In this document: one piece after another, positions 25,309 through 33,978 of the stretch
Numbering within the stretch: position 1 is the stretch's first letter
Layout: the number at the start of each line of letters is the position of its first letter
Assembly (NCBI RefSeq): GCF_016741875.1
Contig: NZ_JAERRF010000013.1
Coordinates: forward strand, 124,001-188,000
Source: Streptomyces coffeae
Lineage (GTDB): Bacteria; Actinomycetota; Actinomycetes; Streptomycetales; Streptomycetaceae
Reading direction: 5' to 3'
Length of the DNA: 64,000 bases
Program-made: the position numbers and the translations under genes
Notes under the pieces: generated by a model
The model's database searches: none
What the model saw: only the letters and a program-made list of their open reading frames with translations
What the model was told of the DNA's origin: nothing

Positions 25309-27029
25309 GACGGCCCTCCCTCCGGTGTGCGCTCCGGCTCCCCGGCCGGTGTGTGCACGGCGTGGACGAAACGGTCCACGGCCCGCCGCGCCTCCGGTAC
25401 GTCGCACGGCACCGCGTCCAGCAGGGCGTGCGCGGCGCGCTGGAGCGGGAACAGCTCCGCGCGCTCCGAGGCGGCCATCGCCCCGAGCATCGCCGCGTAC
25501 GCGGCCAGCAGCCCCCGCAGCTCCTCCACCGCCGCCTGCTGGGCGGCCGCCGCGCGCAGTGTGGCCTCGGCCCGCCCGCCCACGGTGCGTACCGCGTGCT
25601 CGAAGGCGGCCAGCTTGGCGACGATGCGGTGGGAACGCAGCTCGGGGTCCCCGCGCAGCCGTAAGAGGTTGATGCGTAAGCCGGAGGCGTCCTGGCGCGG
25701 GCCGGACAGCTCCGCGAAGCGGGCGCCGCGCTCGGCAGCCTCCCGCTCGCGCTCCCCGGCGCGGGCCACGCTCGCGGCCAGCTCCTCCAGCCAGGCGTCG
25801 ACCCGGGCCGGATCGGGCCGGAACAACTCCTCGGCCAGCCGGAGTCCGGGCGCCCCGGGATCCCGGAAGACCAGCATCAGCCTGCTGCCCCGGTCGGCAA
25901 GCACCCGCATGAAGCGCACCAGCGCTTCCTGGTCCGCGGCCCGGTCGAGACCCACCGCCACGATGGTCAGCGGCACCGCGCCGGCTTGGATCCGGCTGAG
26001 CGGGGAGGTGTCGCCGTCCGCGCGCAGATCCATCCGGTCCGCGACCCGTCGGGCCACATCGGTGTCGGACCAGCCGGTGACGTCGATCGCCAGGTCCAGA
26101 CTGCCGATCGGCGGTACGGTGCCGTGCGGCGCGGCCGACACCGCCTCCTCGTGGCCTCCGGACAGTTCCCGGTCGGCGAGGGTCACGGCGCGGCTGAGCG
26201 CCTCGTAGCGGTCGCTGTCACCGTCCGCGATCACCACCGTCTCCACATCCGCGATGCCCTCGCGTCCCGCCAGACCGCCGCGCCGCAGCCACAGCGCGAG
26301 CCGCTGGGCGAAGCCGATGTCCTGTACTTTGCCGACGAGTTGGGAGACCAGCGGGGGATCGACTCCGCGGTCCCCGCTCACCCAGCGCCGTACGCCCGGG
26401 AGATGGCGGACGATCGTCTCGACCGGGACCATGTACGAAAACCGTTGGCGCTCCGCGCTGGGCACCCGGGAGGAGTCGTCGTAGCGGCTGACGATCATCC
26501 CGATGATGTGGCGGCCGACCTCGTCCCGCACCCCGGCGCCGCTGAAGCCGAGCCGGACCACGTCCCCGTTGAGCTGCACCCATTCCGAACGCGGCCCCGC
26601 CGTCCCGATGATCCGCGCGGTGAACCACAGACCACTGGGGTTGTCCTCCGGGAAGCCGAACATCGACACCGGGCGCCCGGGGAGCGGCGGCAGCCGGTAG
26701 AGCGGCGCCGCGTGCTCGGCGGGCTGCGGTTCGCTCAGCCGCAGCAGGGCCACATCGCCGCAGCTGTCGGGGAGTTGGGGCACCCAGCAGCCCTCTGCCA
26801 CTCGCGCGGACACCGGGCGGGCGTCGTGCACCCCGACCAGATCGACCAGAACGGGTGTGGCGGGCGGGACGCCTCCGTCGTCGGGGATCACATGGGCGCA
26901 GGTGAGCACCGTGTCACTGCCCAGAAGAATTCCGGCGCCCAAGACCTCACCGGCCGCACTACGGATCCGTACCCGCCAAGTCCCCCCGTAGAAGGGATCA
27001 TCAGCGGGAATGCCCCTTTCCACCCCCAT
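25305..27029 (-). CDS. Trypsin-like serine protease with C-terminal helical domain
   Basis: 574-residue protein, first gene of the kinase operon. The trypsin-like domain (about 15-260) keeps the whole triad: His46 in TVLTCAHVIPD, Asp92 in SCGDVALLRL and Ser163 in RLGFSGAGVRDE. The middle (about 285-435) is an alpha/beta region with VETVVIADGDSDRYEALSRA and IDVTGWSDTDVARRVADRMD, and the end is all helical. No signal peptide is seen, so it acts in the cytoplasm, like proteases of VWA-linked conflict systems. Two TTA codons lie at 25677-25679 and 25662-25664. Start: ATG 27027-27029, or GTG two codons on; upstream ATGs lack homology. Confidence 0.8.
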   Translation of the reverse strand: MGVERGIPADDPFYGGTWRVRIRSAAGEVLGAGILLGSDTVLTCAHVIPDDGGVPPATPVLVDLVGVHDARPVSARVAEGCWVPQLPDSCGDVALLRLSEPQPAEHAAPLYRLPPLPGRPVSMFGFPEDNPSGLWFTARIIGTAGPRSEWVQLNGDVVRLGFSGAGVRDEVGRHIIGMIVSRYDDSSRVPSAERQRFSYMVPVETIVRHLPGVRRWVSGDRGVDPPLVSQLVGKVQDIGFAQRLALWLRRGGLAGREGIADVETVVIADGDSDRYEALSRAVTLADRELSGGHEEAVSAAPHGTVPPIGSLDLAIDVTGWSDTDVARRVADRMDLRADGDTSPLSRIQAGAVPLTIVAVGLDRAADQEALVRFMRVLADRGSRLMLVFRDPGAPGLRLAEELFRPDPARVDAWLEELAASVARAGEREREAAERGARFAELSGPRQDASGLRINLLRLRGDPELRSHRIVAKLAAFEHAVRTVGGRAEATLRAAAAQQAAVEELRGLLAAYAAMLGAMAASERAELFPLQRAAHALLDAVPCDVPEARRAVDRFVHAVHTPAGEPERTPEGGPS

Positions 27030-27395
27030 GTGGCACGAGGATACGCCCGGGATGTGCGGAAGGACCCCGTCCGGCAAGGGGGTCACGAGAAAGGGTGAGG
27101 GGCGCGACGGGGTCACCCGAGGCGGGGTGACGAACCCGGCGCATCCGGTGCTCCGACGGTCTCCTACCGCGCGCCCGGCCATTCGAGTGACGTAGCGTCA
27201 CCCTTATTGTCGAGGTCTACGTCAGATGGATTACTGAAAGTGCGCGGCAGGTCCCCGCCGGTGTCTCCGGCGCCGGGACGGCTGCCGTATCCCTCGCCGG
27301 TCCCGGGCGCCAGGTGCACCGCGCGTACGCATCACCGTCACCCATCACCTTCGGCAACGCGTCCGCCAGGACGCCGTCTTCGAGGAGACACCGTC
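27030..27395. promoter_or_regulatory. Divergent promoter region with two inverted repeats
   Basis: This 366-base gap separates the kinase operon from the TIG genes and contains no credible gene. Inverted repeats GTCACCC-N6-GGGTGAC (27112-27131) and GTGACG-TAG-CGTCAC (27187-27201) share the core GTSAC and may be operators for one or both directions. Confidence 0.4.
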
Positions 27396-28148
27396 ATGCC
27401 CATCTCACCGAACCAGGGGTCCACCGGCGGTGGTACCACGGTAGTCATCACCGGGACCAATCTCGCCGGGGCCACCGCCGTGCACTTCGGCAGCAAGCTG
27501 GCCACGATCACCGCGAACACCGCCACCTCGGTCACCGTGACCTCCCCCTCCGGCACGGGTGTGGTCGACGTGACCGTCACCACCCCCGGCGGCACCAGCA
27601 ACCCGCTCCAGTTCTTCTATGTGGGCGCGCCCTTCAAGTCCGCGCTGAGCGCCAGTTCGGGCCCGCTGGTGGGAGGCAACACCATCACCATCACCGGCAC
27701 CGGGCTGTCCACCGCGACCGGTGTGAGCTTCGGTGCCAACACCGCGGTGCCCACCATCGTCTCCGACAGCACCCTCACCGTCGTGGTCCCCGCAGGTGCC
27801 GCGGTCGGTTCGGTCGGGGTCACCGTCACCACCGCGGGCGGCTCCAACAACGGTCTGTCGTACACGTATGTGGACGTGCCCACCGTCAGCGGCTTCACCC
27901 CGACCTCGGGCCCGGCCAGCGGCGGCACCGCGGTGACCATCACCGGCACCAACCTGGGCACCACCCAGTCGGTCGCCTTCGGCGGCATCGCGGCGCCGTT
28001 CACCGTCGTCAACTCCACCACCGTGGCAGCGGTCACCCCGCCGACCGCGGACGGTCAGCCGGGTCCGGCCATCGTCACCGTCACCAACCCGGCGGGCAGT
28101 GCCAACGCCCCGACTCAGTTCACCTACCTCGCCGGCCCCGGCATCTGA
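27396..28148 (+). CDS. IPT/TIG-repeat protein, three repeats, no signal peptide
   Basis: 250-residue protein made of three immunoglobulin-like IPT/TIG domains of about 80 residues. Each opens with an ISPNQGSTGGGTTVVITGTN-like strand pair and closes with VTVTTPGGTSN and a YVG-type linker. There is no signal sequence, TM or cell-wall sorting motif, although TIG domains usually occur in surface proteins. The ATG at 27396 is preceded by GAGGAG at eight bases, which rules out the long upstream extension. It ends 35 bases before a larger paralogue, so the two form an operon. A structural or export-by-another-route role is possible; function unknown. Confidence 0.82.
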   Translation: MPISPNQGSTGGGTTVVITGTNLAGATAVHFGSKLATITANTATSVTVTSPSGTGVVDVTVTTPGGTSNPLQFFYVGAPFKSALSASSGPLVGGNTITITGTGLSTATGVSFGANTAVPTIVSDSTLTVVVPAGAAVGSVGVTVTTAGGSNNGLSYTYVDVPTVSGFTPTSGPASGGTAVTITGTNLGTTQSVAFGGIAAPFTVVNSTTVAAVTPPTADGQPGPAIVTVTNPAGSANAPTQFTYLAGPGI

Positions 28149-28183
28149 TCACGAGTGGGACGACCCGCCGAAGGAGAAGCACG

Positions 28184-30226
28184 TTGAGCATGCCCTACGC
28201 AGGTGCGGACACCGGCCCCGCGGCGACCCCGGCGTCCCCTCCCGTGATCAGCTCCGTGAGTCCCGCCGCCGGTCCGCCCGGCGGCGGGACCCTCGTCACC
28301 CTGAACGGGAACAACTTCCAGCAGGCCGCTGTCGTACGGTTCGGCACCGCGCTTGCCCCATCGTTCACGGTCAACTCGGCAACCCAGATCACGGCCGTCT
28401 CCCCGCCGGGGACCGGTTCGGTCCAGATCACTGTCACCACCCCGAACGGCACCAGCAACGGTGTGCCGTTCAGCTATGTGGGGACACCGGCCCCGGTGCT
28501 GTCCTCTTTGGTGCCGAACCAGGGGCCCGCCGGTGGCGGCAACGCGGTCACCATCACGGGTACGGCGCTGTCCGGCGCCACCGCGGTGCGGTTCGGCGCC
28601 ACCAACGCCGCCTCGTTCCTGGTCGCCTCGGCGACCCAGATCGTGGCCATCGCGCCCCCGGGCTCCGGCTCGGTCCAGGTCACGGTGACCACACCGGGCG
28701 GCACCAGCAACGGCCTGACGTACAGCTTCACCCCCGCGCCGACGGTGTCCTCGGTCTCGCCGAACCAGGGCCCGGGCGGCGGCGGGAACACGGTGATCAT
28801 CACGGGTTCCGCACTGTCGGGCGCCACCACGGTGCGGTTCGGTTCGACGAACGCCTCGTCGTTCACGGTGGTGTCGTCCACGCAGATCACGGCGGTGGCT
28901 CCGGCGGGGAGTGGCTCGGTTCAGGTCACGGTGACCACACCGGGCGGGACCAGTAATGGCGTCTCCTACACCTACGTGGGGGCACCGTCGTTGACATCGG
29001 TGTCGCCGAATCAGGGTCCGCCCGCGGGTGGGAACACGGTGACGCTGGCGGGGTCGGGGCTGTCCGGTGCGACGTCGGTGTTGTTCGGTTCGACGCCTGC
29101 TACGTCGTTCACGGTGAACTCGGCGAGTCAGATCACCGCGGTGGCTCCGGCGGGCAGCGGGAGCGTTCAGGTCACGGTGGTGGCACCGGGCGGTACGAGC
29201 AATGGGGTGGGGTACACGTACACGTCCGCCCCGGTGCTGTCGTCCGTGTCGCCGAACCAGGGCCCCGCCGCCGGTGGCAACACGGTGACCCTGACGGGGT
29301 CCGGATTCACCGGCGTCACGGCGGTGCTCTTCGGTTCGACCGCCGCCGTCTTCACCTTCGTGTCCCCGACCCAGATCACGGCCATCGCTCCGGCCGGGAG
29401 CGGCACGGTCCAGGTCACGGTGGTCACCCCGGGCGGGACCAGCAACGGGGTGAGCTACACCTACACCGCAGGCCCCGTACTGACGTCCATCTCGCCCAGC
29501 CAGGGTTCGGTCAACGGCGGTAACACGGTGATCCTGACCGGCTCGGGATTCACCGGCGCCACCGCGGTGACGTTCGGCTTCCAGCCGGCCGTCTCGTTCA
29601 CCGTCGGCTCGTCCACCCAGATCACCGCCGTCGTACCGCCCGGGAGCGCCGGGGCGGTGCCGGTGACGGTGACCACGCCGGGCGGTACCAGTGGCAGCGT
29701 CACCTACATCTATCTGGCCATCCCCGCACTGACCAGTGCCGTCCCCAGCCGGGGGCCGACATCGGGCGGTACGACGGTCACCCTCACCGGCAGCGGTCTC
29801 CTCGGAGCCACGTCGGTGCTGTTCGGTTCCACCCCCGCCACGTCGTTCTCGGTGGTGTCCGCGACCCAGATCACGGCTGTCGCTCCGACGGGGACCGGAA
29901 CCGTCCAGATCACCGTGGTGACACCGGGTGGGACGAGCAACGGAGTGGCGTACACCTATGTGCCGGTACCCGTGCTGACCTCGGTGGTTCCCACCCTGGG
30001 GCCGACCAGCGCGGGGGCAACGGTCACGCTGGCCGGATCCGGCCTGACGGCGACGAACGGGGTCCGCTTCGGTTCCACGCTCGCCGCCTTCACGGTCGTC
30101 TCCGACGGCCTGGTCACCGCCACCGCCCCGGCCGGGTCTCCCGGACCGGAGTTCATCACGGTGACCTCGCCCGGCGGGACCAGCAACCCCGTCATCTACA
30201 CCAGGGTCGCGGCGCCCGGTATCTAG
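28184..30226 (+). CDS. IPT/TIG-repeat protein, eight repeats
   Basis: 680-residue protein consisting almost wholly of eight TIG domains of about 81 residues, marked by SVSPNQGPxxGGNTVTxTGSxL at each start and GTxQVTVxTPGGTSNGVxYTY at each end. Repeats two to five are the most alike at DNA level, suggesting recent duplication. As in the preceding gene no signal peptide, TM or catalytic domain is present. Start choice: TTG at 28184 has AAGGAG seven bases before it, ATG at 28190 has the same site at thirteen; the TTG fits better and adds two residues. Its TAG shares CTAG with the stop of the opposing GTPase gene. Confidence 0.82.
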   Translation: MSMPYAGADTGPAATPASPPVISSVSPAAGPPGGGTLVTLNGNNFQQAAVVRFGTALAPSFTVNSATQITAVSPPGTGSVQITVTTPNGTSNGVPFSYVGTPAPVLSSLVPNQGPAGGGNAVTITGTALSGATAVRFGATNAASFLVASATQIVAIAPPGSGSVQVTVTTPGGTSNGLTYSFTPAPTVSSVSPNQGPGGGGNTVIITGSALSGATTVRFGSTNASSFTVVSSTQITAVAPAGSGSVQVTVTTPGGTSNGVSYTYVGAPSLTSVSPNQGPPAGGNTVTLAGSGLSGATSVLFGSTPATSFTVNSASQITAVAPAGSGSVQVTVVAPGGTSNGVGYTYTSAPVLSSVSPNQGPAAGGNTVTLTGSGFTGVTAVLFGSTAAVFTFVSPTQITAIAPAGSGTVQVTVVTPGGTSNGVSYTYTAGPVLTSISPSQGSVNGGNTVILTGSGFTGATAVTFGFQPAVSFTVGSSTQITAVVPPGSAGAVPVTVTTPGGTSGSVTYIYLAIPALTSAVPSRGPTSGGTTVTLTGSGLLGATSVLFGSTPATSFSVVSATQITAVAPTGTGTVQITVVTPGGTSNGVAYTYVPVPVLTSVVPTLGPTSAGATVTLAGSGLTATNGVRFGSTLAAFTVVSDGLVTATAPAGSPGPEFITVTSPGGTSNPVIYTRVAAPGI

Positions 30227-32181
30227 GGCAGCCGCCCCCTGCGCGCGGCGGACAGCGGACGGTCGGCGCACGGCCGGGACCACCACACTCCCGTCCCGTG
30301 CGTCAGACCGGGCAGCGCCCGCTCGACGCCGTGCACTCGGCGGGCCGGGATCTCACCCCGGATCAGCCATCCCGTGTCACCGTCCACACTCTCCGCGATG
30401 TCCGCCTCGGCCGCGGAGAGGTGGGCGGTGACCGCTGCGAGCGCGTCCGCCGGAACCTCCGACTCGAAGGCGTGGTACGGCTCGTGGACCCGCCACCCGG
30501 CCCGGTCCAGGGCCTCCCGCAACACCTGTGGGGTGACCCCGCGGAAGTCGGCGGCGGTGCTCACCGGGCCGATGAAACCGGAGCGGACCAGGACCACCCG
30601 GCAGTCGGTCACCGTACGGCCGCGGAAGCCCTGGAGCAGCGTGGCGTACACGGTCTCCTCGATCGCGTGGTGGAACGCGCGGGGCAGCGCGCCCAGTTCG
30701 GTCTCGTAGCCGAAGGCGGTACCGGAGCCGACCGGGGCCGGTTCCACCCGCAGCCCGACCGTCGCCCACAGCCCGCTGTGGTCGAACCGCGCGATCTCAT
30801 GGCATGCCTCGCCGACCCCCGTGGGCCGCTCCACCAGCACCGGGCGGCTCGGTTCGAAGTCGGCCTCGACGCCGTAGTCCTGGGCCAGGGTGGCCGCGAT
30901 GATCTCCTTCTGCACCTCGCCGTAGAGCAGCACCGAAGTGGCGCCGCCGGGCAGCGCCCGGGTCTGGATCAGCGGATCCTGGTCGGCGAGGTCGAGCAGC
31001 GCGCCGTGCAGCCGGGCGGCCGCGGCGGCCCCCTCCTCACGGGCGCGGACGACGGTCTGGAGGCTGGGCGCCGCGAAGTGCGGCCGGTCGGCCGCACCGC
31101 TGTCCTCCGCGCCACCGGGCGGCCCCAGCCGGTCGCCGACCCGGACGCCGGACAGTCCGCGGACCTTGGCGATGTTCCCGGCGGTCAGTGGGCCCGGGGT
31201 GTCCCCGGCCCGCCCGACGACCTCCAACGAGGTGATCTGCCCGGTGAGTTCATGGGCCGGTCCGCTCCCCTCGCGCCGGTACAGGGTCACCCGCTGACGT
31301 GCGGTCACCTGGCCGGAGAACAGCCGCAGATACGCCGTCCTGGGGCCGGCTCCGCCGCCGTGGGTGCCGCGTTCGACGGCGAAGACGGTCCCGCGCGGTT
31401 CCGCGCCGCCGGGCGCGGCCGGTACGAGTCGTGCGATCCCCTCGATGAGCGCCCCGACCCCCTCGCCGCTCAGCGCGGAGCCGAAGAACACCGGATGCAC
31501 GGCCCCCTCCGCGGTGGCGGCGGCCAGCGCCGTCCACAGCTCGCCGGGCGAGGGCGGCGGACCGTCGACAACCCGCGCGAGCATGGTGTCATCGGTCTCG
31601 GCCAGCATCTCCGCCGCCTCGGCGCGTACCGCCTCGTCCTCGAGGGGGCGGGTGACCACCTGCGCGTCCCGTGTGCCCAGGTGCCGTACCGCCGTCAGGG
31701 GGACGAGCAGCGGGGCGAGCGCCCGCCGGATGTCCGTGAGCAGCGCGGTGTCACGGGCGCCCGCGCGGTCGATCTTGTTGATGAAGATCAGCACCGGCAG
31801 CCGCAGCCGCCGCAGGGTCTTCATCAGCACCCGCGTCTGCGCCTGCACTCCCTCGACGGCGGACAACACCAGTACGGCGCCGTCCAGCACCCCGAGTGCC
31901 CGCTCGACCTCGGCGATGAAGTCGGAGTGCCCGGGGGTGTCGATGAGATTGATCTGGGTGGTGCCGGTGGTGAAGGACGCGACGGCGGTGCGCACGGTGA
32001 TACCGCGCTGCCGCTCGATGGCACCGCTGTCGGTCTGGGTGTCGCCGGTGTCGACGCTGCCGAGCCGGTCGATCGCTCCGGCGTCGAACAGCAGTCGCTC
32101 GGTGAGGCTGGTCTTACCGGCGTCGACGTGCGCGAGCACGCCGATGTTCAGGGTCCGCGAGACCCGTGGAGAGCTGGGCAT
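30223..32181 (-). CDS. otrA: Tet(M)/Otr(A)-type ribosomal protection GTPase
   Basis: 652-residue EF-G-like translational GTPase of the tetracycline ribosomal protection family. G1 is AHVDAGKTS (17-25), the switch region has ERQRGITVRTA, G3 is DTPGH (81-85) and G4 is NKID (135-138). Domain IV/V elements include GYETELGALPRAFHHAIEET and the C-terminal RDCRVVLVRSGF-like stretch typical of Tet(M)/Otr(A). Such proteins remove tetracyclines from the A site; orthologues also occur outside producers as part of a basal resistance set. ATG at 32179-32181 begins MPSSPRVSRT, with GAGGA at eleven bases. It stands alone between the TIG genes and a TetR gene and no tetracycline cluster is visible. Confidence 0.85.
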   Translation of the reverse strand: MPSSPRVSRTLNIGVLAHVDAGKTSLTERLLFDAGAIDRLGSVDTGDTQTDSGAIERQRGITVRTAVASFTTGTTQINLIDTPGHSDFIAEVERALGVLDGAVLVLSAVEGVQAQTRVLMKTLRRLRLPVLIFINKIDRAGARDTALLTDIRRALAPLLVPLTAVRHLGTRDAQVVTRPLEDEAVRAEAAEMLAETDDTMLARVVDGPPPSPGELWTALAAATAEGAVHPVFFGSALSGEGVGALIEGIARLVPAAPGGAEPRGTVFAVERGTHGGGAGPRTAYLRLFSGQVTARQRVTLYRREGSGPAHELTGQITSLEVVGRAGDTPGPLTAGNIAKVRGLSGVRVGDRLGPPGGAEDSGAADRPHFAAPSLQTVVRAREEGAAAAARLHGALLDLADQDPLIQTRALPGGATSVLLYGEVQKEIIAATLAQDYGVEADFEPSRPVLVERPTGVGEACHEIARFDHSGLWATVGLRVEPAPVGSGTAFGYETELGALPRAFHHAIEETVYATLLQGFRGRTVTDCRVVLVRSGFIGPVSTAADFRGVTPQVLREALDRAGWRVHEPYHAFESEVPADALAAVTAHLSAAEADIAESVDGDTGWLIRGEIPARRVHGVERALPGLTHGTGVWWSRPCADRPLSAARRGRLP

Positions 32182-32354
32182 GGATGCTGAAGTCCTCGAG
32201 AACGGTCGTCCGGTGGGGGCGCTGGTTCGTTCCGAGGAATCGGCGCATCGCATGCTCCTGTCGGTGACGGATGTCGGTCGCGGACATCCTGGGCGCGGCG
32301 GTGCGCGGGCGCAACCGAATTAACGGCCGCGCACCGCTTCCCGGGCCCCGCGGG

Positions 32355-32954
32355 TTACGCCGCCAAGTGCCGCACGACCCGCCGCAGCTGCTCCGCGTAG
32401 TGCTCCCGGAACTCCGGCGATTCGGGGTCGGCGTCGAACAACCGGCGTACGGCGTGCGGCAGCGCGAAGGGCGCGGAGACCAGGCTGACGCACAGCAGCA
32501 TCGCCATGGCCGGGTCGATGTCCTCGGCGATCTCGCCGTCCGCCTGACGCCGCCGCATGTCGGCGAGGTCTTCGGGGCCTTCCTCCGGCACCGCCCCGGT
32601 CAGCCCGCTCCAGGCTTTGAGGCGGATGCCGCGGCAGTCGGCGAAGGCTTCCCGGAGATAGCGGATGACCAGCTCGTCGAGGGGGATGGCGGGGTCGTTG
32701 AAGTCCGCCTCGCGCAGCAGCCACTGGCGGCCGAGCTCCTTGTAGAGCCCCTCCTTGCCGCCGAAGTGGTAGGTGATCAGCTGCTTGTTGACGCCCGCGC
32801 GGTCCGCGATGTCCTGGACGCGGGCACCCGCGTACCCCTTCTCGGCGAACTCGTCCATGGCCGCGTCCAGCAGCAGCCGCCGGGAGCGCTCCGGGTCCAG
32901 CTTGCGCTCCTCGGGCGCGGGGGCACGGCGGGGCTTCTTCGGCGTCCCCTGCAT
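32355..32954 (-). CDS. TetR-family regulator
   Basis: 199-residue TetR repressor. The HTH is RSRRLLLDAAMDEFAEKGYA, then ARVQDIADRAGVNKQLITYH and FGGKEGLYKEL, followed by a helical ligand domain. ATG at 32952-32954 is taken because GAGGAG stands nine bases ahead; the TTG three codons upstream touches the ribosome site. It is divergent from the NmrA-like gene, and a near-perfect operator lies on that gene's promoter, so autoregulation together with control of the neighbour is likely. Confidence 0.88.
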   Translation of the reverse strand: MQGTPKKPRRAPAPEERKLDPERSRRLLLDAAMDEFAEKGYAGARVQDIADRAGVNKQLITYHFGGKEGLYKELGRQWLLREADFNDPAIPLDELVIRYLREAFADCRGIRLKAWSGLTGAVPEEGPEDLADMRRRQADGEIAEDIDPAMAMLLCVSLVSAPFALPHAVRRLFDADPESPEFREHYAEQLRRVVRHLAA

Positions 32955-33044
32955 CTTGCTCAACTCCTCTGCTCGACCGGGTAGCTCCGCTGCCCGGCCG
33001 GACCAGGCTAACCGTGTGGGTCACACCACCATCCATCTATGTGT

Positions 33045-33074
33045 TTGACAAGTTCATCCAGTTGGATGAATCTA
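33045..33074 (+). promoter_or_regulatory. Promoter with embedded TetR operator
   Basis: TTGACA (33045-33050) and GAATCT (33068-33073) form a 17-bp-spaced sigma-70-like promoter. The spacer contains TTCATCCA-GT-TGGATGAA (33053-33070), 8-bp arms around two bases. Repressor binding here would cover the whole promoter of the NmrA-like gene. Confidence 0.7.
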
Positions 33075-33117
33075 AGGAACGTCACCGCAACACAGCCTCT
33101 ACGCAAGGAGATTCGTC

Positions 33118-33936
33118 ATGTTCGTGGTCACCGGAGCCACCGGAAACGTCGGCCGTCACGTGGTGCGGGAGCTGGCCGAGGCGGGCGCCGAGGTCTGCGC
33201 GCTCACCCGGAACCCCGAGACGGCGCGGCTGCCGTCGGGTGTCCGTGCCGCCCGTACCGAGGATCTGCCCTTCGAGGGCGCCACCGCGCTCTTCCTCAAC
33301 CCCGCGGTGGTGTGGAACGGCGCGGACGCGCTGCTCCGGCGAGCCACGGAGCAGGGGGTGCGGCGGATCGTGCTGCTGTCCTCCTCCGCCGCCCTCGACC
33401 CCGGCCCCGGCAACCCCATCGGCACCCACCACCGCGACCTGGAGCTCGCGATCGAGGCCCTGGGTGTGGAGTGGACCTTCGTCCGGCCGGGTGCCTTCGC
33501 GGTGAACGCGCTCCAGTGGGCGGACGAGATCAAGTCCGGCGATGTGGTCCACGGCCCGTACGCGGAGTGCCAGACCGCCCCGATCCACGAGGCCGACATG
33601 GGCGAGGTCGCCGCCCGCGCGCTGCTCGGTGACGACCTCGTCGGCCAGGCGCCGGTGCTCACCGGGCCGGAGTCGCTGGCCTTCGCCGAGCAGGCGCGGA
33701 TCGTCGGTGAGGCCATTGGGCGTCCGCTGCGGTACGAGGAGCTTCCGCGCGAGGTGGTGCGGGAGGGGATGATCAAGGGATTCGCCACCCCGGAGATCGC
33801 GGACGCGCTGCTGGACGTGTTCGCGGCGGGGGTCGGGCGTCCGGCCGAGATCTCGGCGGAGACCGAGCGCATCACCGGGCACCCGGGGCGTACGTTCGCC
33901 CAGTGGGCGGCGGACCACAAGGCCGACTTCAGCTGA
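33118..33936 (+). CDS. NmrA-like NAD(P)-binding protein
   Basis: 272-residue atypical SDR of the NmrA/NAD(P)H-binding group. The Rossmann start is MFVVTGATGNVGRHVVREL (TGATGNVG, 5-12) followed by ALTRNPETARLPSG. The short catalytic middle SSSAALDPGPGNPIGTHH lacks a canonical YxxxK, and the second half includes WTFVRPGAFAVNALQWADEI and PVLTGPESLAFAEQARIVGE, typical of this family. Members reduce small substrates or sense the NADP redox state. AAGGAG precedes the ATG by eight bases. It is controlled, very probably, by the divergent TetR gene. Confidence 0.87.
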   Translation: MFVVTGATGNVGRHVVRELAEAGAEVCALTRNPETARLPSGVRAARTEDLPFEGATALFLNPAVVWNGADALLRRATEQGVRRIVLLSSSAALDPGPGNPIGTHHRDLELAIEALGVEWTFVRPGAFAVNALQWADEIKSGDVVHGPYAECQTAPIHEADMGEVAARALLGDDLVGQAPVLTGPESLAFAEQARIVGEAIGRPLRYEELPREVVREGMIKGFATPEIADALLDVFAAGVGRPAEISAETERITGHPGRTFAQWAADHKADFS

Positions 33937-33978
33937 CGGGGGGGCGCCGGGGGCGCCGGGGGCGTTCTCCGGCGGGGG

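Noticed and set aside
21790..26208. Very long plus-strand frame opposite the VWA, kinase and protease genes
   Set aside because: Composition is that of an antisense shadow of GC-rich codons, and every motif lies on the minus strand.
28124..30286. Minus-strand frame opposite the TIG array
   Set aside because: Repetitive only because the TIG repeats are; Arg/Gly/His-rich shadow.
30223..33074. Tetracycline biosynthetic cluster
   Set aside because: Only the ribosomal protection gene is present; no polyketide synthase or tailoring genes in the window.
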